Source: Bifidobacterium phasiani
Lineage (GTDB): Bacteria > Actinomycetota > Actinomycetes > Actinomycetales > Bifidobacteriaceae
Length of the DNA stretch: 64,000 bases
Reading direction: 5' to 3'
Assembly: GCF_019331775.1 (NCBI RefSeq)
Contig: NZ_JAHBBD010000004.1
Location: 82,259 to 146,258, forward strand
This document shows, in pieces, positions 43,664 through 52,662 of the stretch (the stretch's first letter is position 1; every line of letters starts with the position of its first letter). A model generated the notes under the pieces. The model had not been told where the DNA came from. It saw nothing but the letters and a program-made list of their open reading frames with translations, and made no database searches. A program made the translations under genes and the position numbers.

Positions 43664-44407
43664 TCATGCTCCTTGCGACGGCGGCTCGGGCGACGGCGCG
43701 GCGCCCGGCCGGTCCTGCGCGGCGCGCACCGCCTTGTGGCGGTGCATCGGCGTGGCGATGATCAGATACGACACCCAGATGGCGAGCGCCCAGAACGGGA
43801 TGCCCATCAGCAGGCGCGCGGTGCCGAGCAGGGCGACGTGGTTGGTCAGGTACAGCGGGACCTGCACGGCCAGGCGCAGCGCGAACACGCCGATCCACAG
43901 CGCGGTGACGATCGTGTAGGCGCGCTTCAGGGGCCGGTCCCCCGTCCAGTCGTCGAGCCACGCGCGCAGATGCTCGGTGGGCAGCGTGCGGATGAACTCG
44001 ACCGCCAGGCCGAGCCCCGGCACGCGGACGATCAGCGAGACGCCGAGCAGCACGATGTAGAACGCGTTGGTCAGGAACCCGAACATGTAGTAGTTGCGGG
44101 CCTCGTGGCTCTGCCACGCCCAGACCAGGCAGATGGCGACCGCGACCATGCCGCTGAGCGCGCCCATCACCGACTGGCGCTGCAGCAGGCGGACGACCAC
44201 CTGCAGCACGGCCAGCACGGCGGAGACGACCACGGTCAGCTCGAGGTCGCTGGTGGCCACGAACAGCACGACGAACACGACGCCGGGCAGCATCGACTCC
44301 ACGACGCCGCGCGGGCCGCCGATCGCGTCGATGACGGAAAAGTCGGCGTCGTCGCCGGCTCCCGCCAGCGACGCCAGTCCCGTGCGCTTACCGCTCTGCT
44401 CGCTCAT
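43664..44407 (-). CDS. DUF3159 membrane protein
   Basis: 247 residues with about six membrane segments and the DUF3159 pattern of actinobacteria: FSVIDAIGGPRGVVESMLPGVVF, then LVWAWQSHEARNYYMFGFLTN and FIRTLPTEHLRAWLDDWTGDRPL. Function is unknown. It usually lies next to DUF3710 and an RNA methyltransferase gene, as here. It is 23 bp after DUF3710 and one base before the methyltransferase gene, so the three are probably one operon. No strong ribosome-binding site is visible. Confidence 0.85.
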   Translation of the reverse strand: MSEQSGKRTGLASLAGAGDDADFSVIDAIGGPRGVVESMLPGVVFVVLFVATSDLELTVVVSAVLAVLQVVVRLLQRQSVMGALSGMVAVAICLVWAWQSHEARNYYMFGFLTNAFYIVLLGVSLIVRVPGLGLAVEFIRTLPTEHLRAWLDDWTGDRPLKRAYTIVTALWIGVFALRLAVQVPLYLTNHVALLGTARLLMGIPFWALAIWVSYLIIATPMHRHKAVRAAQDRPGAAPSPEPPSQGA

Positions 44408-44430
44408 GAGGGGCGACGACCCGTCCCGAC

Positions 44431-45276
44431 TCAGCGGACTTCGGAGAACATCGGGCCGCGCGACAGCGTGGTCTCGACCTGGGTCTGCTGGTCGGAGTCG
44501 AACGGCCCCTTCGGCTTGCCCGGCAGGTCCGCGGCCGCGGATTCGGCATCGTCCTGCTCGGCGGCCTCGGCGGCGCGGCGCTGCTTCGGGGTGACCGGCG
44601 CGTGCATCGGGATCAGGTCGCGCGGGGCGAGCGGCTCCTCGCCGCGCTCGACGACGATGTCGGAGAAGAATTTGTTGAGCGCGTCGGTCTCGGGGCCGGA
44701 GGCGACGGCGGCGCGGCCGGAGAACACGCCGCGCAGCATCCAGCGCGGGCCGTCCACGCCGACGATGCGGGTCATGACAGTGCGCCCGCCCTTGATCGTG
44801 ACAGGCAGCATGACCTCGGAGCCGAACACGCCGGGCTTCTCGGTGGCCTTTTCGTTGGCGGCCAGCATGTCGGCGCGCATGTCGTCCCACAGGCCCATTG
44901 TCTTCGGGGCGGCGAAGGCCTCGATCTCCAGGCTGGAGGCGCCGAAGGTGATCGTGGCGCCCAGCACCTGGCGGGTCTTGCGGTTCGCCTTGATCCTCAA
45001 CTGGACGCCCAGCAGGAACGGCAGATAGTAGGAGCCCAGGTCGAGGTACTCGTCATAGTCCGGGACCTGCTCGTCGTCCACGTCCCACGGGCCGTAGACC
45101 TCGCCGCGGCCCTCGTAGCTCGTCGACGCCTCCGGCGGGAACGCGGGCGCGGCGCTTTCCCGCCCCTCGTCCGCATCGGCCCCGGTCTCGACCTCGGCGG
45201 CGGTCTCCTCGGCCTTCGCGGCTTCCTCGGCTTCCTTGGCCTCGCGCTTCTTCCTGCCGAATCCAAACAGTCCCAT
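44431..45276 (-). CDS. DUF3710 family protein
   Basis: 281 residues. A charged N-terminus of Lys/Glu/Ala (KKREAKEAEEAAKAEETAAE) and an acidic linker precede the DUF3710 core (about 55-240: YGPWDVDDEQVPDYDEYLDL, GVQLRIKANRKTRQVLGATI, and GVDGPRWMLRGVFSGRAA). This actinobacterial family has no established function. AAGGAGTGTC precedes the start. It heads a probable operon with DUF3159 and the methyltransferase. Confidence 0.87.
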   Translation of the reverse strand: MGLFGFGRKKREAKEAEEAAKAEETAAEVETGADADEGRESAAPAFPPEASTSYEGRGEVYGPWDVDDEQVPDYDEYLDLGSYYLPFLLGVQLRIKANRKTRQVLGATITFGASSLEIEAFAAPKTMGLWDDMRADMLAANEKATEKPGVFGSEVMLPVTIKGGRTVMTRIVGVDGPRWMLRGVFSGRAAVASGPETDALNKFFSDIVVERGEEPLAPRDLIPMHAPVTPKQRRAAEAAEQDDAESAAADLPGKPKGPFDSDQQTQVETTLSRGPMFSEVR

Positions 45277-45390
45277 GACACTCCTTAGTCGATCGACGAA
45301 GTCCGTCCGTGTGCAACGCTCACCAGCCTAGCACCCGGCTGCCACCCCAACCTGAATGCCAGCTGAATCCTCGCCGGGCGAGGACCGAGG

Positions 45391-45470
45391 GCGACACGCC
45401 GACCTCTTGCGCAGGGTTCGGGGGTTGGTCCGCGGCGAACCTTGGGATGGGGCCGTTCCCCGCGGACCAA
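45391..45470. repeat. Dispersed intergenic hairpin repeat, copy D
   Basis: The tail GCGACACGCCGACCTCTTGC begins at 45391. It is followed by a hairpin in which TTGGTCCGCGGCGAAC (45425-45440) pairs with GTTCCCCGCGGACCAA (45455-45470), 15 of 16 matched. It is inverted relative to copies A and B. Confidence 0.78.
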
Positions 45471-45518
45471 CCATCGAAGTCCGCGGAACCCGCCCGAAGC
45501 GACCGGCCCGGGCCGCCC

Positions 45519-46379
45519 TCACACGTCGTAGGTGATGGTCAGGGGCGCATGGTCGGACCAGCGGGCGTCATAGGTCGGGGCCTTGTCGATGACGAAGCCC
45601 CGCGCGGTCTGCGCCAGCTCCGGGGTGGCGAACTGGTAGTCCAGGCGCCAGCCGACGTTGTTGTCGAACGCCCGGCCGCGCTGGCTCCACCAGGTGTACG
45701 GGCCCTGGATGTCGCCGGCCAGGTCGCGCATCACGTCGACGAACTCGTATTCGTCCAGCCAGCGGTCCACGTAGGCGCGCTCCTCGGGCAGGAACCCGGC
45801 GTGCTTGACGTTGGCCTTGGCGTTCTTGATGTCCAGCGGCGTGTGCGCGATGTTGAAGTCGCCGCACAGCACCGCCTGCCTGCCGCCGGACGCGGCCTCG
45901 TCGCGCAGCCGGCCGAGGCGTTCCAGCATCGTGTCGAGGAAGCGGTACTTCTGCGCCATCTTGACCGGGTCGTCGCTGTTGCCGGCGTGCACGTACACGC
46001 ACGCGACGGTGACGACGTAGCCCTGCGGCGTGCGCACGTCGGCCTCGATCCAGCGCCCGGAGTCGACGTCCTCGCCCAGGCCGGGCAGGCCGTAGCGCCG
46101 TTCGAGCACCGGCAGGTCGGACAGCAGCCCGACGCCGGCGCGCCCCTTGACGCGGCACACCTCGTTGATCGCGGTCAGGCCGCCGCGGTCCGCGATCCTG
46201 CCGGCGGCCTGGTAGCCGGCGGCGAACTCGTCGAAGATCGGGTCGATCTCCTCCTGCGGGGCGCGCACCTCCTGCATGCACCACACGTCCGGGGTGTTCG
46301 CCCCGGCCCATGCGGCGATCCCCTTGCGCCGTGCCGCGCGGATGCCGTTGACGTTGGATGTCGTGATCGTGATCGTCAT
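45519..46379 (-). CDS. Exodeoxyribonuclease III
   Basis: 286-residue exonuclease III / AP endonuclease for base-excision repair. Motifs: SNVNGIRAARRKGIAAW, VWCMQEVRAP with the metal-binding Glu, VYVHAGNSDDP, LCGDFNIAHTPLD, and DYQFATPELAQTARGF with WSDHAPLTITYDV, including the catalytic Asp-His. The ATG has a TAAGGT -10 box (46392-46387) seven bases upstream and no ribosome-binding site, so it is probably leaderless. The pepC gene diverges. Confidence 0.95.
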   Translation of the reverse strand: MTITITTSNVNGIRAARRKGIAAWAGANTPDVWCMQEVRAPQEEIDPIFDEFAAGYQAAGRIADRGGLTAINEVCRVKGRAGVGLLSDLPVLERRYGLPGLGEDVDSGRWIEADVRTPQGYVVTVACVYVHAGNSDDPVKMAQKYRFLDTMLERLGRLRDEAASGGRQAVLCGDFNIAHTPLDIKNAKANVKHAGFLPEERAYVDRWLDEYEFVDVMRDLAGDIQGPYTWWSQRGRAFDNNVGWRLDYQFATPELAQTARGFVIDKAPTYDARWSDHAPLTITYDV

Positions 46380-46386
46380 ACCCCGA

Positions 46387-46392
46387 ACCTTA
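46387..46392 (-). promoter_or_regulatory. -10 box of a leaderless promoter (exonuclease III gene)
   Basis: TAAGGT on the minus strand lies seven bases before the ATG at 46379. Confidence 0.55.
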
Positions 46393-46537
46393 GCAGCCTC
46401 CCCGGCCTCCGGCGGCGGACCGGGGGACGGCGCCGCGATCGGCGGAACGCCACGACGGACGGGGACACGGCCGCATACGCCGGACACGGCCGGAAGCGGC
46501 CCCCGCGTTCCGCGCCGGGAAACGCCCGCGCACGGGG

Positions 46538-46543
46538 TACAAT
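46538..46543 (+). promoter_or_regulatory. -10 box of the aminopeptidase C gene
   Basis: TACAAT lies about 130 bp upstream of the pepC start, giving a long structured leader that contains a tandem repeat. Confidence 0.5.
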
Positions 46544-46574
46544 GGCGCCTTGGCATGCGGGCGATGCGCGCCCG

Positions 46575-46618
46575 CGACGACGGGCCGCGCCGACGACGGG
46601 CCGCGCCGACGACGGCGC
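46575..46618 (+). repeat. 16-bp tandem repeat in the pepC leader
   Basis: CGACGACGGGCCGCGC occurs twice in tandem (46575-46590 and 46591-46606), followed by a partial third copy. It lies in the untranslated leader. Confidence 0.7.
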
Positions 46619-46671
46619 AGGACGAGCCGACGGGACGGCCCGGACGCGAAACCGGCACGAAGGAGGGACAT

Positions 46672-48102
46672 ATGACGGAACCTGCACCCCAGGCGATGAC
46701 CGCCGACATGGCGAGCCGCTACTCCGCGGCGTTCAACGCGGACCGCGCGAACCTCGTGGCCGCCAACGCCTCGGTGGCGAACGGCATCCTGCAGGCGGCG
46801 ACCGACTACAGGGGCATGCGCGCGCTGCCGCGCGACTTCTCGATCGACCTCAAGCAGGGCTCGATCACCAACCAGCGCCAGTCCGGCCGCTGCTGGATGT
46901 TTGCCGCGCTCAACACGCTGCGCTACGAGCTGATGCACCGTTGGGACCTGGAGGACTTCGAGTTCTCGGAGACCTACCTGTTCTTCTGGGACAAGTTCGA
47001 GAAGGCGAACACCTATCTGGAGAACGTGCTGGAGACGCTCGACGAGCCGACCGACGGCCGCCTGTTCCAGGAGATCAACGCCAACCCGGTCGGCGACGGC
47101 GGATGGTGGCAGATGTTCGTGGCCCTGGTGAACAAGTACGGCCTGGTGCCCAAGAGCGCGTACCCCGAGTCCGCGAACTCGCGCAACTCGACCGCGTTCG
47201 AGCAGTACCTCAACACCAAGCTGCGCGAGTTCGCCGCCGACATGCGCCGCCGCCACGCCGAGGGCGCCACGCCCGACGAGCTGCGCGCGCTCAAGGTCGA
47301 GGAGATGTCCACGGTGTACCGCATCTGCGCGATCGCCCTCGGCGAGCCGCCGGCGAGCTTCGACTTCCTGGCGCGCACCAAGGACGACGGCAAGACCGAC
47401 GGCAAGGCGGAGGGCAAGGACGGCGACGGCAAGGCCGCGGACGCGCCGAAGACCGGCCGGGACGACCGCCCGCAGATCCGCGAGTACGGCATCACCCCGC
47501 AGGAGTTCTACCGCAAGTACGTGCCGGTCGACGTCAACGACTTCGTGACGCTGTGCAACGCGCCGATGGCCCGCACCCCCTTCGGCCGCCGCTACCGGAT
47601 CGCCTACACCGAGAACGTCAAGGAGGCCGGCCCGATGGAGTTCGTCAACGTGCCGCTGGAGACGTTCCGCAAGGCGGCCGTCGACCAGCTCGCCGCCGGG
47701 CATCCGATCTGGTTCGCCTGCGACTGCATGCAGTTCTCGCTGCGCCAGGACGGCTACTTCGACCGCGACACCGTGCGCGTCGACCAGCTGTTCGGCACCG
47801 AGTTCACGTTCGACAAGGCCGACGGCCTGGAGTACGGCGACCGGCCGAGCAACCACGCGATGACCTTCACCGGCGTGAACATCGCGCCGGACGGCACGCC
47901 CGACCGCTGGAAGGTGGAGAACAGCTGGGGCAAGGACAACGGCGAGGACGGCTACTACGTCGCCTCCGGCGCATGGTTCGACCAGTTCGTCACCGAGATC
48001 GTCGTGCGCAAGGACGTCCTCGACGCCGAGACGCTGGCGCTGACCGAGGCCGAGCCGGTCACGCTCGACCCGTGGGAGCCGCTGACCCGGCCCTGCCGCT
48101 GA
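46672..48102 (+). CDS. pepC: Aminopeptidase C (bleomycin hydrolase family, C1B)
   Basis: 476-residue cytoplasmic cysteine peptidase that removes N-terminal residues from peptides. The triad is Cys74 (QSGRCWMFAALN), His395 (SNHAMTFTG) and Asn417 (VENSWGKDN). GGAGGGACAT precedes the ATG. A Lys/Asp/Gly-rich insert at about 237-264 (TKDDGKTDGKAEGKDGDGK) lies between helical parts and is not typical of the family. The gene sits beside a peptide importer locus, which suggests joint use of peptides. Confidence 0.95.
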   Translation: MTEPAPQAMTADMASRYSAAFNADRANLVAANASVANGILQAATDYRGMRALPRDFSIDLKQGSITNQRQSGRCWMFAALNTLRYELMHRWDLEDFEFSETYLFFWDKFEKANTYLENVLETLDEPTDGRLFQEINANPVGDGGWWQMFVALVNKYGLVPKSAYPESANSRNSTAFEQYLNTKLREFAADMRRRHAEGATPDELRALKVEEMSTVYRICAIALGEPPASFDFLARTKDDGKTDGKAEGKDGDGKAADAPKTGRDDRPQIREYGITPQEFYRKYVPVDVNDFVTLCNAPMARTPFGRRYRIAYTENVKEAGPMEFVNVPLETFRKAAVDQLAAGHPIWFACDCMQFSLRQDGYFDRDTVRVDQLFGTEFTFDKADGLEYGDRPSNHAMTFTGVNIAPDGTPDRWKVENSWGKDNGEDGYYVASGAWFDQFVTEIVVRKDVLDAETLALTEAEPVTLDPWEPLTRPCR

Positions 48103-48140
48103 GCGCGGCGCCGGGCGCCACGGCGGCCGGCATGACGACA

Positions 48141-48185
48141 CGCGGATGGCCCCGCGGCGAGATGTTCGCCGCGGGGCCATCCGCG
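48141..48185 (+). terminator. Terminator of pepC
   Basis: A perfect 20-bp stem, 48141-48160 with 48166-48185, loop GATGT, lies 38 bp after the pepC stop, followed by TGTTG. A second inverted repeat at 48214-48224 and 48243-48253 follows. Confidence 0.85.
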
Positions 48186-48263
48186 TGTTGCCCGTCACGG
48201 ACATATAAGGTGAGGTCTGGATCGCGAGACGAGAGAGATGAACGATCCAGACCCCATGCGGGC

Positions 48264-48289
48264 GGGGTGCCGCCGGTACGCGGCACCCC
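48264..48289 (-). terminator. Terminator of the first solute-binding protein gene
   Basis: GGGGTGCCG (48264-48272) pairs with CGGCACCCC (48281-48289) 24 bp downstream of the minus-strand stop at 48314. Confidence 0.7.
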
Positions 48290-48313
48290 AAATCATGTCA
48301 GGCCGCCCGAAGG

Positions 48314-50059
48314 TCAGGCCTCCTTCTGCCAGCCGATGTTCTCGGTGTGCCAGATGCCGTTGTTGCAGTTCGCGAAGCCGGCGGGGCCGAAGTTGGCCAG
48401 GCCCTTCTTCACCGCGATGTAGGCCGGCGGCACATCGGTCGGGATCGTGCCGTAGAGCTCGAACGCGGCCTTCTCGGCGTCGTTGAACGCGGCGATCGCC
48501 TCGTCGGCGTCGGCGATGGTCGACGGCTTGCGCAGCATCGCGTCGATCTCCTCGGTGCCGATGAACGTGAAGTTCGAATCGGAGTCGGAGCCGTACAGCT
48601 GGTAGCCGGAGGTCGAGTAGCCGTACGGGTCGGAGGCGGACCAGCCCATGCCCAGCACCTCGTAGGACTTGGAGGTCAGCGTGTCGGAGAACTTCGAGCT
48701 GTCGAGGTTGACGATCTCGCAGTCCACGCCGATGTCCTTCATCATCTTCTGATAGGCGTTCGCCAGGGCGGTGTTGGTCGCGGAATCGCCGAAGTAGGTG
48801 TAGGTGATCTTCACCGTCGTGCCGTCCTTGGCGTAGTAGCCGTCGTCGCCCATCACGTAGCCGGCGTCCTCGAGGGTCTGCTTGGCGTTGTCGACGCTGT
48901 AGGTCGAGTCCTCGGGCATGTTGTTCTCATAGCCGTCCTGGAAGATCAGCATGCACTCGGAGCCTGGCTGCGGGGACTCGTAGTCCAGGCCCTGGTAGCG
49001 GATGTCGGACCAGGTCTGCTGGTCGAAGCCCTGCGTGATGGCCTTGCGCACCGCGATGTCGGACAGCGAATCGGCCGTGGTGTTGTAGGTGAGCACGTCG
49101 GTGGTCTTGGTGTAGCCGATGCGGATCTGCACATCGTCCATCGAACGCACGGTCTGCAGACGGTCGGCGGTCGAGGCGCTGGTGGCGTCGATCTCGCCGT
49201 TCTGGAAGGCGTTGAGGGAGGCGGAATCCTCCATCTGCTTGAACACGACCTTGTCGAGCTTCGGCGCGTCGCCCCACCAGTTCGGGTTCGGCGTGAAGGT
49301 GACCTGCGAGTCGTCGAAGGAGTCGACGACGAACGGGCCGGCCGCCCACTCGTTGTGCGGGTCGTTGACCCAGCCCTGGGTGAAGGTGTCGGCGTCGGCG
49401 GCGTTCGGGTTCACCAGCAGGTTGAACAGGCCGGTGTACGGGTAGAACGGCGTCGAGAACGTCACGACGACCTGCTTGGGGCTGTCGCCCTGCTCGACCG
49501 AGGCGATCTGGTCGTAACCGGTGGTCATCGGCGGGTTGTAGGCCGGGTCCTGGCCGTTGAGCGCGTTCCACGTGGCCTGGAAGGCGGTGTAGTCGATGTC
49601 GGTGCCGTCGTTCCACTTGGCGTCCGGGTTGATGTCGTAGGTCACGACCATCGGATCCTCGCTGGTCAGCTCGACGTCGGTCAGGAAGTCGGGGTTCGGC
49701 GTGGCCTGGCCGTCGAAGCTGTAGTCCCACAGGTGCGGCTGGTAGAACGACCAGAACTCCGACATGTACACGGTGTTGCCGTCGGTGCTGTTGGCGTTCC
49801 AGTTCGGGCCGACCTCGGTGGTGGCCAGCGTCAGCGTGCCGCCGTCCTGGATGTCGTCGCGATCCAGCGGGTTGTTGTACTGCTTCGAGGCGTCCGGGGT
49901 CGGCAGCGTGCCCTCGTAGCTCGACGGGACGCCGTCCTGCGGCTGCACGTAGTCGCCCTCCGCGGAACCGGAGCCGTCGCCCCCGGAGCCGCAGCCCGCC
50001 AGGGACATGGACAGCGCGGCCATAGCTGCGATCAGCCAGGTTGCCTTACGCATCTTCAT
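48314..50059 (-). CDS. Peptide ABC transporter substrate-binding lipoprotein, family 5 (paralog 1)
   Basis: 581-residue lipoprotein with signal MKMRKATWLIAAMAALSMSL and lipobox LAGC. The SBP_bac_5 core is present: YSFDGQATPNPDFLTDVELT, YDINPDAKWNDGTDIDYTAF, and RKAITQGFDQQTWSDIRYQG. It would bind oligopeptides and deliver them to the DppBC-OppDF transporter encoded nearby. The second binding protein upstream is a close paralog: the start of the mature region (DYVQPQDGVPSSYEGTLPTP) is nearly shared. GGAAGAACCT precedes the ATG. It has its own terminator and probable promoter, so it is not in the same operon as the paralog. Confidence 0.9.
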   Translation of the reverse strand: MKMRKATWLIAAMAALSMSLAGCGSGGDGSGSAEGDYVQPQDGVPSSYEGTLPTPDASKQYNNPLDRDDIQDGGTLTLATTEVGPNWNANSTDGNTVYMSEFWSFYQPHLWDYSFDGQATPNPDFLTDVELTSEDPMVVTYDINPDAKWNDGTDIDYTAFQATWNALNGQDPAYNPPMTTGYDQIASVEQGDSPKQVVVTFSTPFYPYTGLFNLLVNPNAADADTFTQGWVNDPHNEWAAGPFVVDSFDDSQVTFTPNPNWWGDAPKLDKVVFKQMEDSASLNAFQNGEIDATSASTADRLQTVRSMDDVQIRIGYTKTTDVLTYNTTADSLSDIAVRKAITQGFDQQTWSDIRYQGLDYESPQPGSECMLIFQDGYENNMPEDSTYSVDNAKQTLEDAGYVMGDDGYYAKDGTTVKITYTYFGDSATNTALANAYQKMMKDIGVDCEIVNLDSSKFSDTLTSKSYEVLGMGWSASDPYGYSTSGYQLYGSDSDSNFTFIGTEEIDAMLRKPSTIADADEAIAAFNDAEKAAFELYGTIPTDVPPAYIAVKKGLANFGPAGFANCNNGIWHTENIGWQKEA

Positions 50060-50195
50060 AGGTTCTTCCTCTCGTGATGGGAATGCTGGTTCCGCCGCGC
50101 CCGCGGGGGCGCCGCACGGACGATGCGCGGCCCGTACCCCACCCCCGATGCGACAGACGCGGAGGTCGCGGGAGGACCGTCGACCGTTGCCCAAC

Positions 50196-50228
50196 AATGT
50201 AGCGGCCGAAAACGCAAGCCCCCCCCCC
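50196..50228 (-). promoter_or_regulatory. Putative promoter of paralog 1 with a G10 tract
   Basis: On the minus strand a TACATT -10-like box (50201-50196) lies 17 bp after a run of ten G residues (C run at 50219-50228), in the place of the -35 element. Length changes in the run could alter promoter spacing. The tract length should be treated with care because homopolymers are prone to sequencing error. Confidence 0.4.
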
Positions 50229-50425
50229 GAAATCGACGGTTGTGTTTCGGGCGCGTTAACGGACGGGGAAGGAACCCGCGAAATTTCGGGGATTCCTCCA
50301 ATCTCGTTCGCCGAACGCAAATGTTCACAATGTGGACGATATGACCACCGTCGGCAACTCCGCGGCGCCACGGGGAGTCCGGATGCGCCCGCGGCGGGCG
50401 ACGGCCGCCCGCCTCTCGCATATGC

Positions 50426-50491
50426 CGGACATTCGGTGTCCATACAGCGAACATTCAGCCGCTATACAGCGGACATACGGCAAACACCATC
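50426..50491. repeat. Three 22-bp imperfect tandem repeats
   Basis: Units start at 50426 (CGGACATTCGGTGTCCATAC), 50448 (CGAACATTCAGCCGCTATAC) and 50470 (CGGACATACGGCAAACACCA). The core is CGRACATWCGG. The 22-bp period equals about two turns of DNA, so one protein could bind each unit on the same face. The rest of the gap 50060-50617 holds the G10 promoter region and the terminator of paralog 2. Confidence 0.7.
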
Positions 50492-50535
50492 GCGCATCAT
50501 GCGGGACGATGCGCCGCATATCGCATATATACGCC

Positions 50536-50574
50536 GAGGGCCCGCACGATCCCAACGGAATCGTGCGGGCCCTC
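50536..50574 (-). terminator. Terminator of the second solute-binding protein gene
   Basis: GAGGGCCCGCACGAT (50536-50550) pairs perfectly with ATCGTGCGGGCCCTC (50560-50574), 43 bp downstream of the minus-strand stop. Confidence 0.8.
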
Positions 50575-50617
50575 GTTCTCAGGTCATCGCCGCATCATGC
50601 GGCGTGCCGTGCCGGAC

Positions 50618-52381
50618 TCACTCGGCGGTCTTCTCCCAGCCGATGTCCTCGCGGTGCAGCGTGATCTGCAGGAAGCCGGACGGGCCGTAGTTGGCCAGGC
50701 CCTCCTTGACGGCCATGTAGATCGGCGGGGTCGACACCGGGATGGTGCCGTACAGCTCCAGCGACGCCTGCTCGGCCTTATTCGCGGCCTCGGTCGCGGC
50801 GGAGACGTCCTCGAGCGTGCCCGGGATGCTCCACAGCTGGTCGACCTCGTCGGAGCCGACGTAGGTGAAGTTCGAGGAGGAGTCGGAGCCGTACAGCTGG
50901 AAGCCGGAGGAGCTGTAGCCGAACGGATCGGAGGCGGACCAGCCCATCGGCAGCACCTCGTAGGAGCCGCTGGTCACGGTCTCGGAGAACTTCGAGTTGT
51001 CGAGGTTGATGATCTCGCACTCGACGCCGATGTTCTTCATCATCTGCTGGTAGGCGTTCGCCATGGCGGTCTGGGTGGCGCTGTCACCGAAGTAGGTGTA
51101 GGTGATGTGCAGCGTCTCGCCGTCCTTCTCGTAGTACTCGTCGCCCATCGTGTAGCCGGCGTCCTCGAGGGTCTTCTTGGCGCCCTCGACGTCGAGCTCC
51201 TGCACGTCCTCCGGCAGGTTGTTCTCGTAGCCCTCCTGGAACGGCTGCAGGATCTCGGAGCCCGGACGCTCCGGGTTCCAGTCCACGCCCTGGTAGGCGA
51301 TCGAGATCCAGGTGTCGTAGTCGAAGCCCTGGCTGATGGCCTTGCGCACGTTGATGTCCTGCAGGGCGCCGGCGGTGCCGTTGTAGGTGAAGACGTTGGT
51401 CTGCATGCTGTAGCCGATGCGCAGCTGGACGCCGTCCATGCCGCGGACGATCTTCAGACGATCGGCCGAGGAGGCGCCGCCGCCCGAGGCGCGGCCGCCG
51501 ATGGCGTCGATCTCGCCGTTCTGGAAGGCGTTGATGGCGGCGGAGTCGGACATCTGCTTGAAGATGACCTTGTCCAGCTTGCCCGGGTTGCCCCACCAGT
51601 TCTCGTTGCGCACGAAGGTGACCTGCGTGTCGTCGAAGGAATCGATGGTGTACGGGCCGGCCGCCCACTCGGTGTGCGGATCGTTGACCCAGCCCTGGGT
51701 GAACACGTCCGGATCGACCGAGTTCGGGTTCACCAGGTTCTGGAACAGGTACTGGTACGGATAGAACGGAGTCTCGAAGGTGACGACGACCTGCTTGGCG
51801 GTCTCGCCCTGCTCGACCGAGGCGATGTTCTCATAGCCCATGGTCTGCGGCGGGTTGTAACGGTCGTCCTTGCCGTTCAGGCAGGTCCAGGTGGCCTGGA
51901 AGGCGGTCCAGTCGATCGGCGTGCCGTCGTTCCAGACGGCCTTCTCGTTGATGTCGTAGGTCACGACCAGCGGATCCTCGCTGGTGACCTCGACGTTGGT
52001 CAGGTAGTCCGGGTTCGGCGTGGCCTCGCCGCCGACGCTGTAGTCCCACAGATGCGGCTGGTACCAGGCCCACAGCTCGCCCATGTAGGCGGTGTTGCCG
52101 TCGGTGCTGTTCATGTTCCAGTTCGGGCCGATCTCGGAGATGTCCTGGGTCAGCGTGCCGCCGTCCTGGATGTCGTCGCGCTCGGTCGGGTTGTCGTTGC
52201 GCTCGCCGGCGACCGGGGTCGGCAGGGTGCCCTGGTAGCTCGACGGGACGCCGTCGTCCGGCTGCACGTAGTCGGTGGTGGTGTCATCGGTGTTCGCGTT
52301 GTTGCCGCCGCAGCCCGACAGAGCCAGGATGCACGCGGCGAACGCGGCGGTCACCGCGATCATGGTCTTGCGAGTTTTCAC
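50618..52381 (-). CDS. Peptide ABC transporter substrate-binding lipoprotein, family 5 (paralog 2)
   Basis: 587-residue lipoprotein, signal MKTRKTMIAVTAAFAACILA with lipobox LSGC. Same domain plan as paralog 1: YSVGGEATPNPDYLTNVEVT, YDINEKAVWNDGTPIDWTAF, and VRKAISQGFDYDTWISIAYQ. The GGRASGGGASS segment differs from paralog 1. The two genes look like a tandem duplication that has diverged, mainly in the ligand-contact regions. It lies downstream of the permease/ATPase operon, from which it is separated by a strong terminator. GAGAGGAACAAAG precedes the ATG. Confidence 0.9.
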   Translation of the reverse strand: MKTRKTMIAVTAAFAACILALSGCGGNNANTDDTTTDYVQPDDGVPSSYQGTLPTPVAGERNDNPTERDDIQDGGTLTQDISEIGPNWNMNSTDGNTAYMGELWAWYQPHLWDYSVGGEATPNPDYLTNVEVTSEDPLVVTYDINEKAVWNDGTPIDWTAFQATWTCLNGKDDRYNPPQTMGYENIASVEQGETAKQVVVTFETPFYPYQYLFQNLVNPNSVDPDVFTQGWVNDPHTEWAAGPYTIDSFDDTQVTFVRNENWWGNPGKLDKVIFKQMSDSAAINAFQNGEIDAIGGRASGGGASSADRLKIVRGMDGVQLRIGYSMQTNVFTYNGTAGALQDINVRKAISQGFDYDTWISIAYQGVDWNPERPGSEILQPFQEGYENNLPEDVQELDVEGAKKTLEDAGYTMGDEYYEKDGETLHITYTYFGDSATQTAMANAYQQMMKNIGVECEIINLDNSKFSETVTSGSYEVLPMGWSASDPFGYSSSGFQLYGSDSSSNFTYVGSDEVDQLWSIPGTLEDVSAATEAANKAEQASLELYGTIPVSTPPIYMAVKEGLANYGPSGFLQITLHREDIGWEKTAE

Positions 52382-52581
52382 TTTGTTCCTCTCGTCTCGA
52401 ATGTGTCTTGCGACACTGAAACATTCTCGATGGTAACGGAAACGAACTTCGAAGCAAGTTCGTGGTTCATCTTGTGGACATGCGGCAGAAAACTTCAGGA
52501 TACTTTCAGCAAACCGTGCTATAGCAGCGCGCGCTGCGCAGCCTGGAGGGCCGGGCGGCCGCGCACGCCCCGCCGAACGAC

Positions 52582-52620
52582 GAGAGCGGGCCTCCCGTCG
52601 ATGTCGGGAGGCCCGCTCTC
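52582..52620 (-). terminator. Terminator of the peptide transporter operon
   Basis: GAGAGCGGGCCTCCCG (52582-52597) pairs perfectly with CGGGAGGCCCGCTCTC (52605-52620), 7-nt loop, 42 bp after the stop of the fused ATPase. Confidence 0.85.
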
Positions 52621-52662
52621 ATGGTCCGGGCATGCGGACCGCGGCCGCGGTCCGGCGCGCCG

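Noticed and set aside
50426..50491. Possible CRISPR remnant
   Set aside because: Units are directly adjacent with no spacers; only three imperfect copies.
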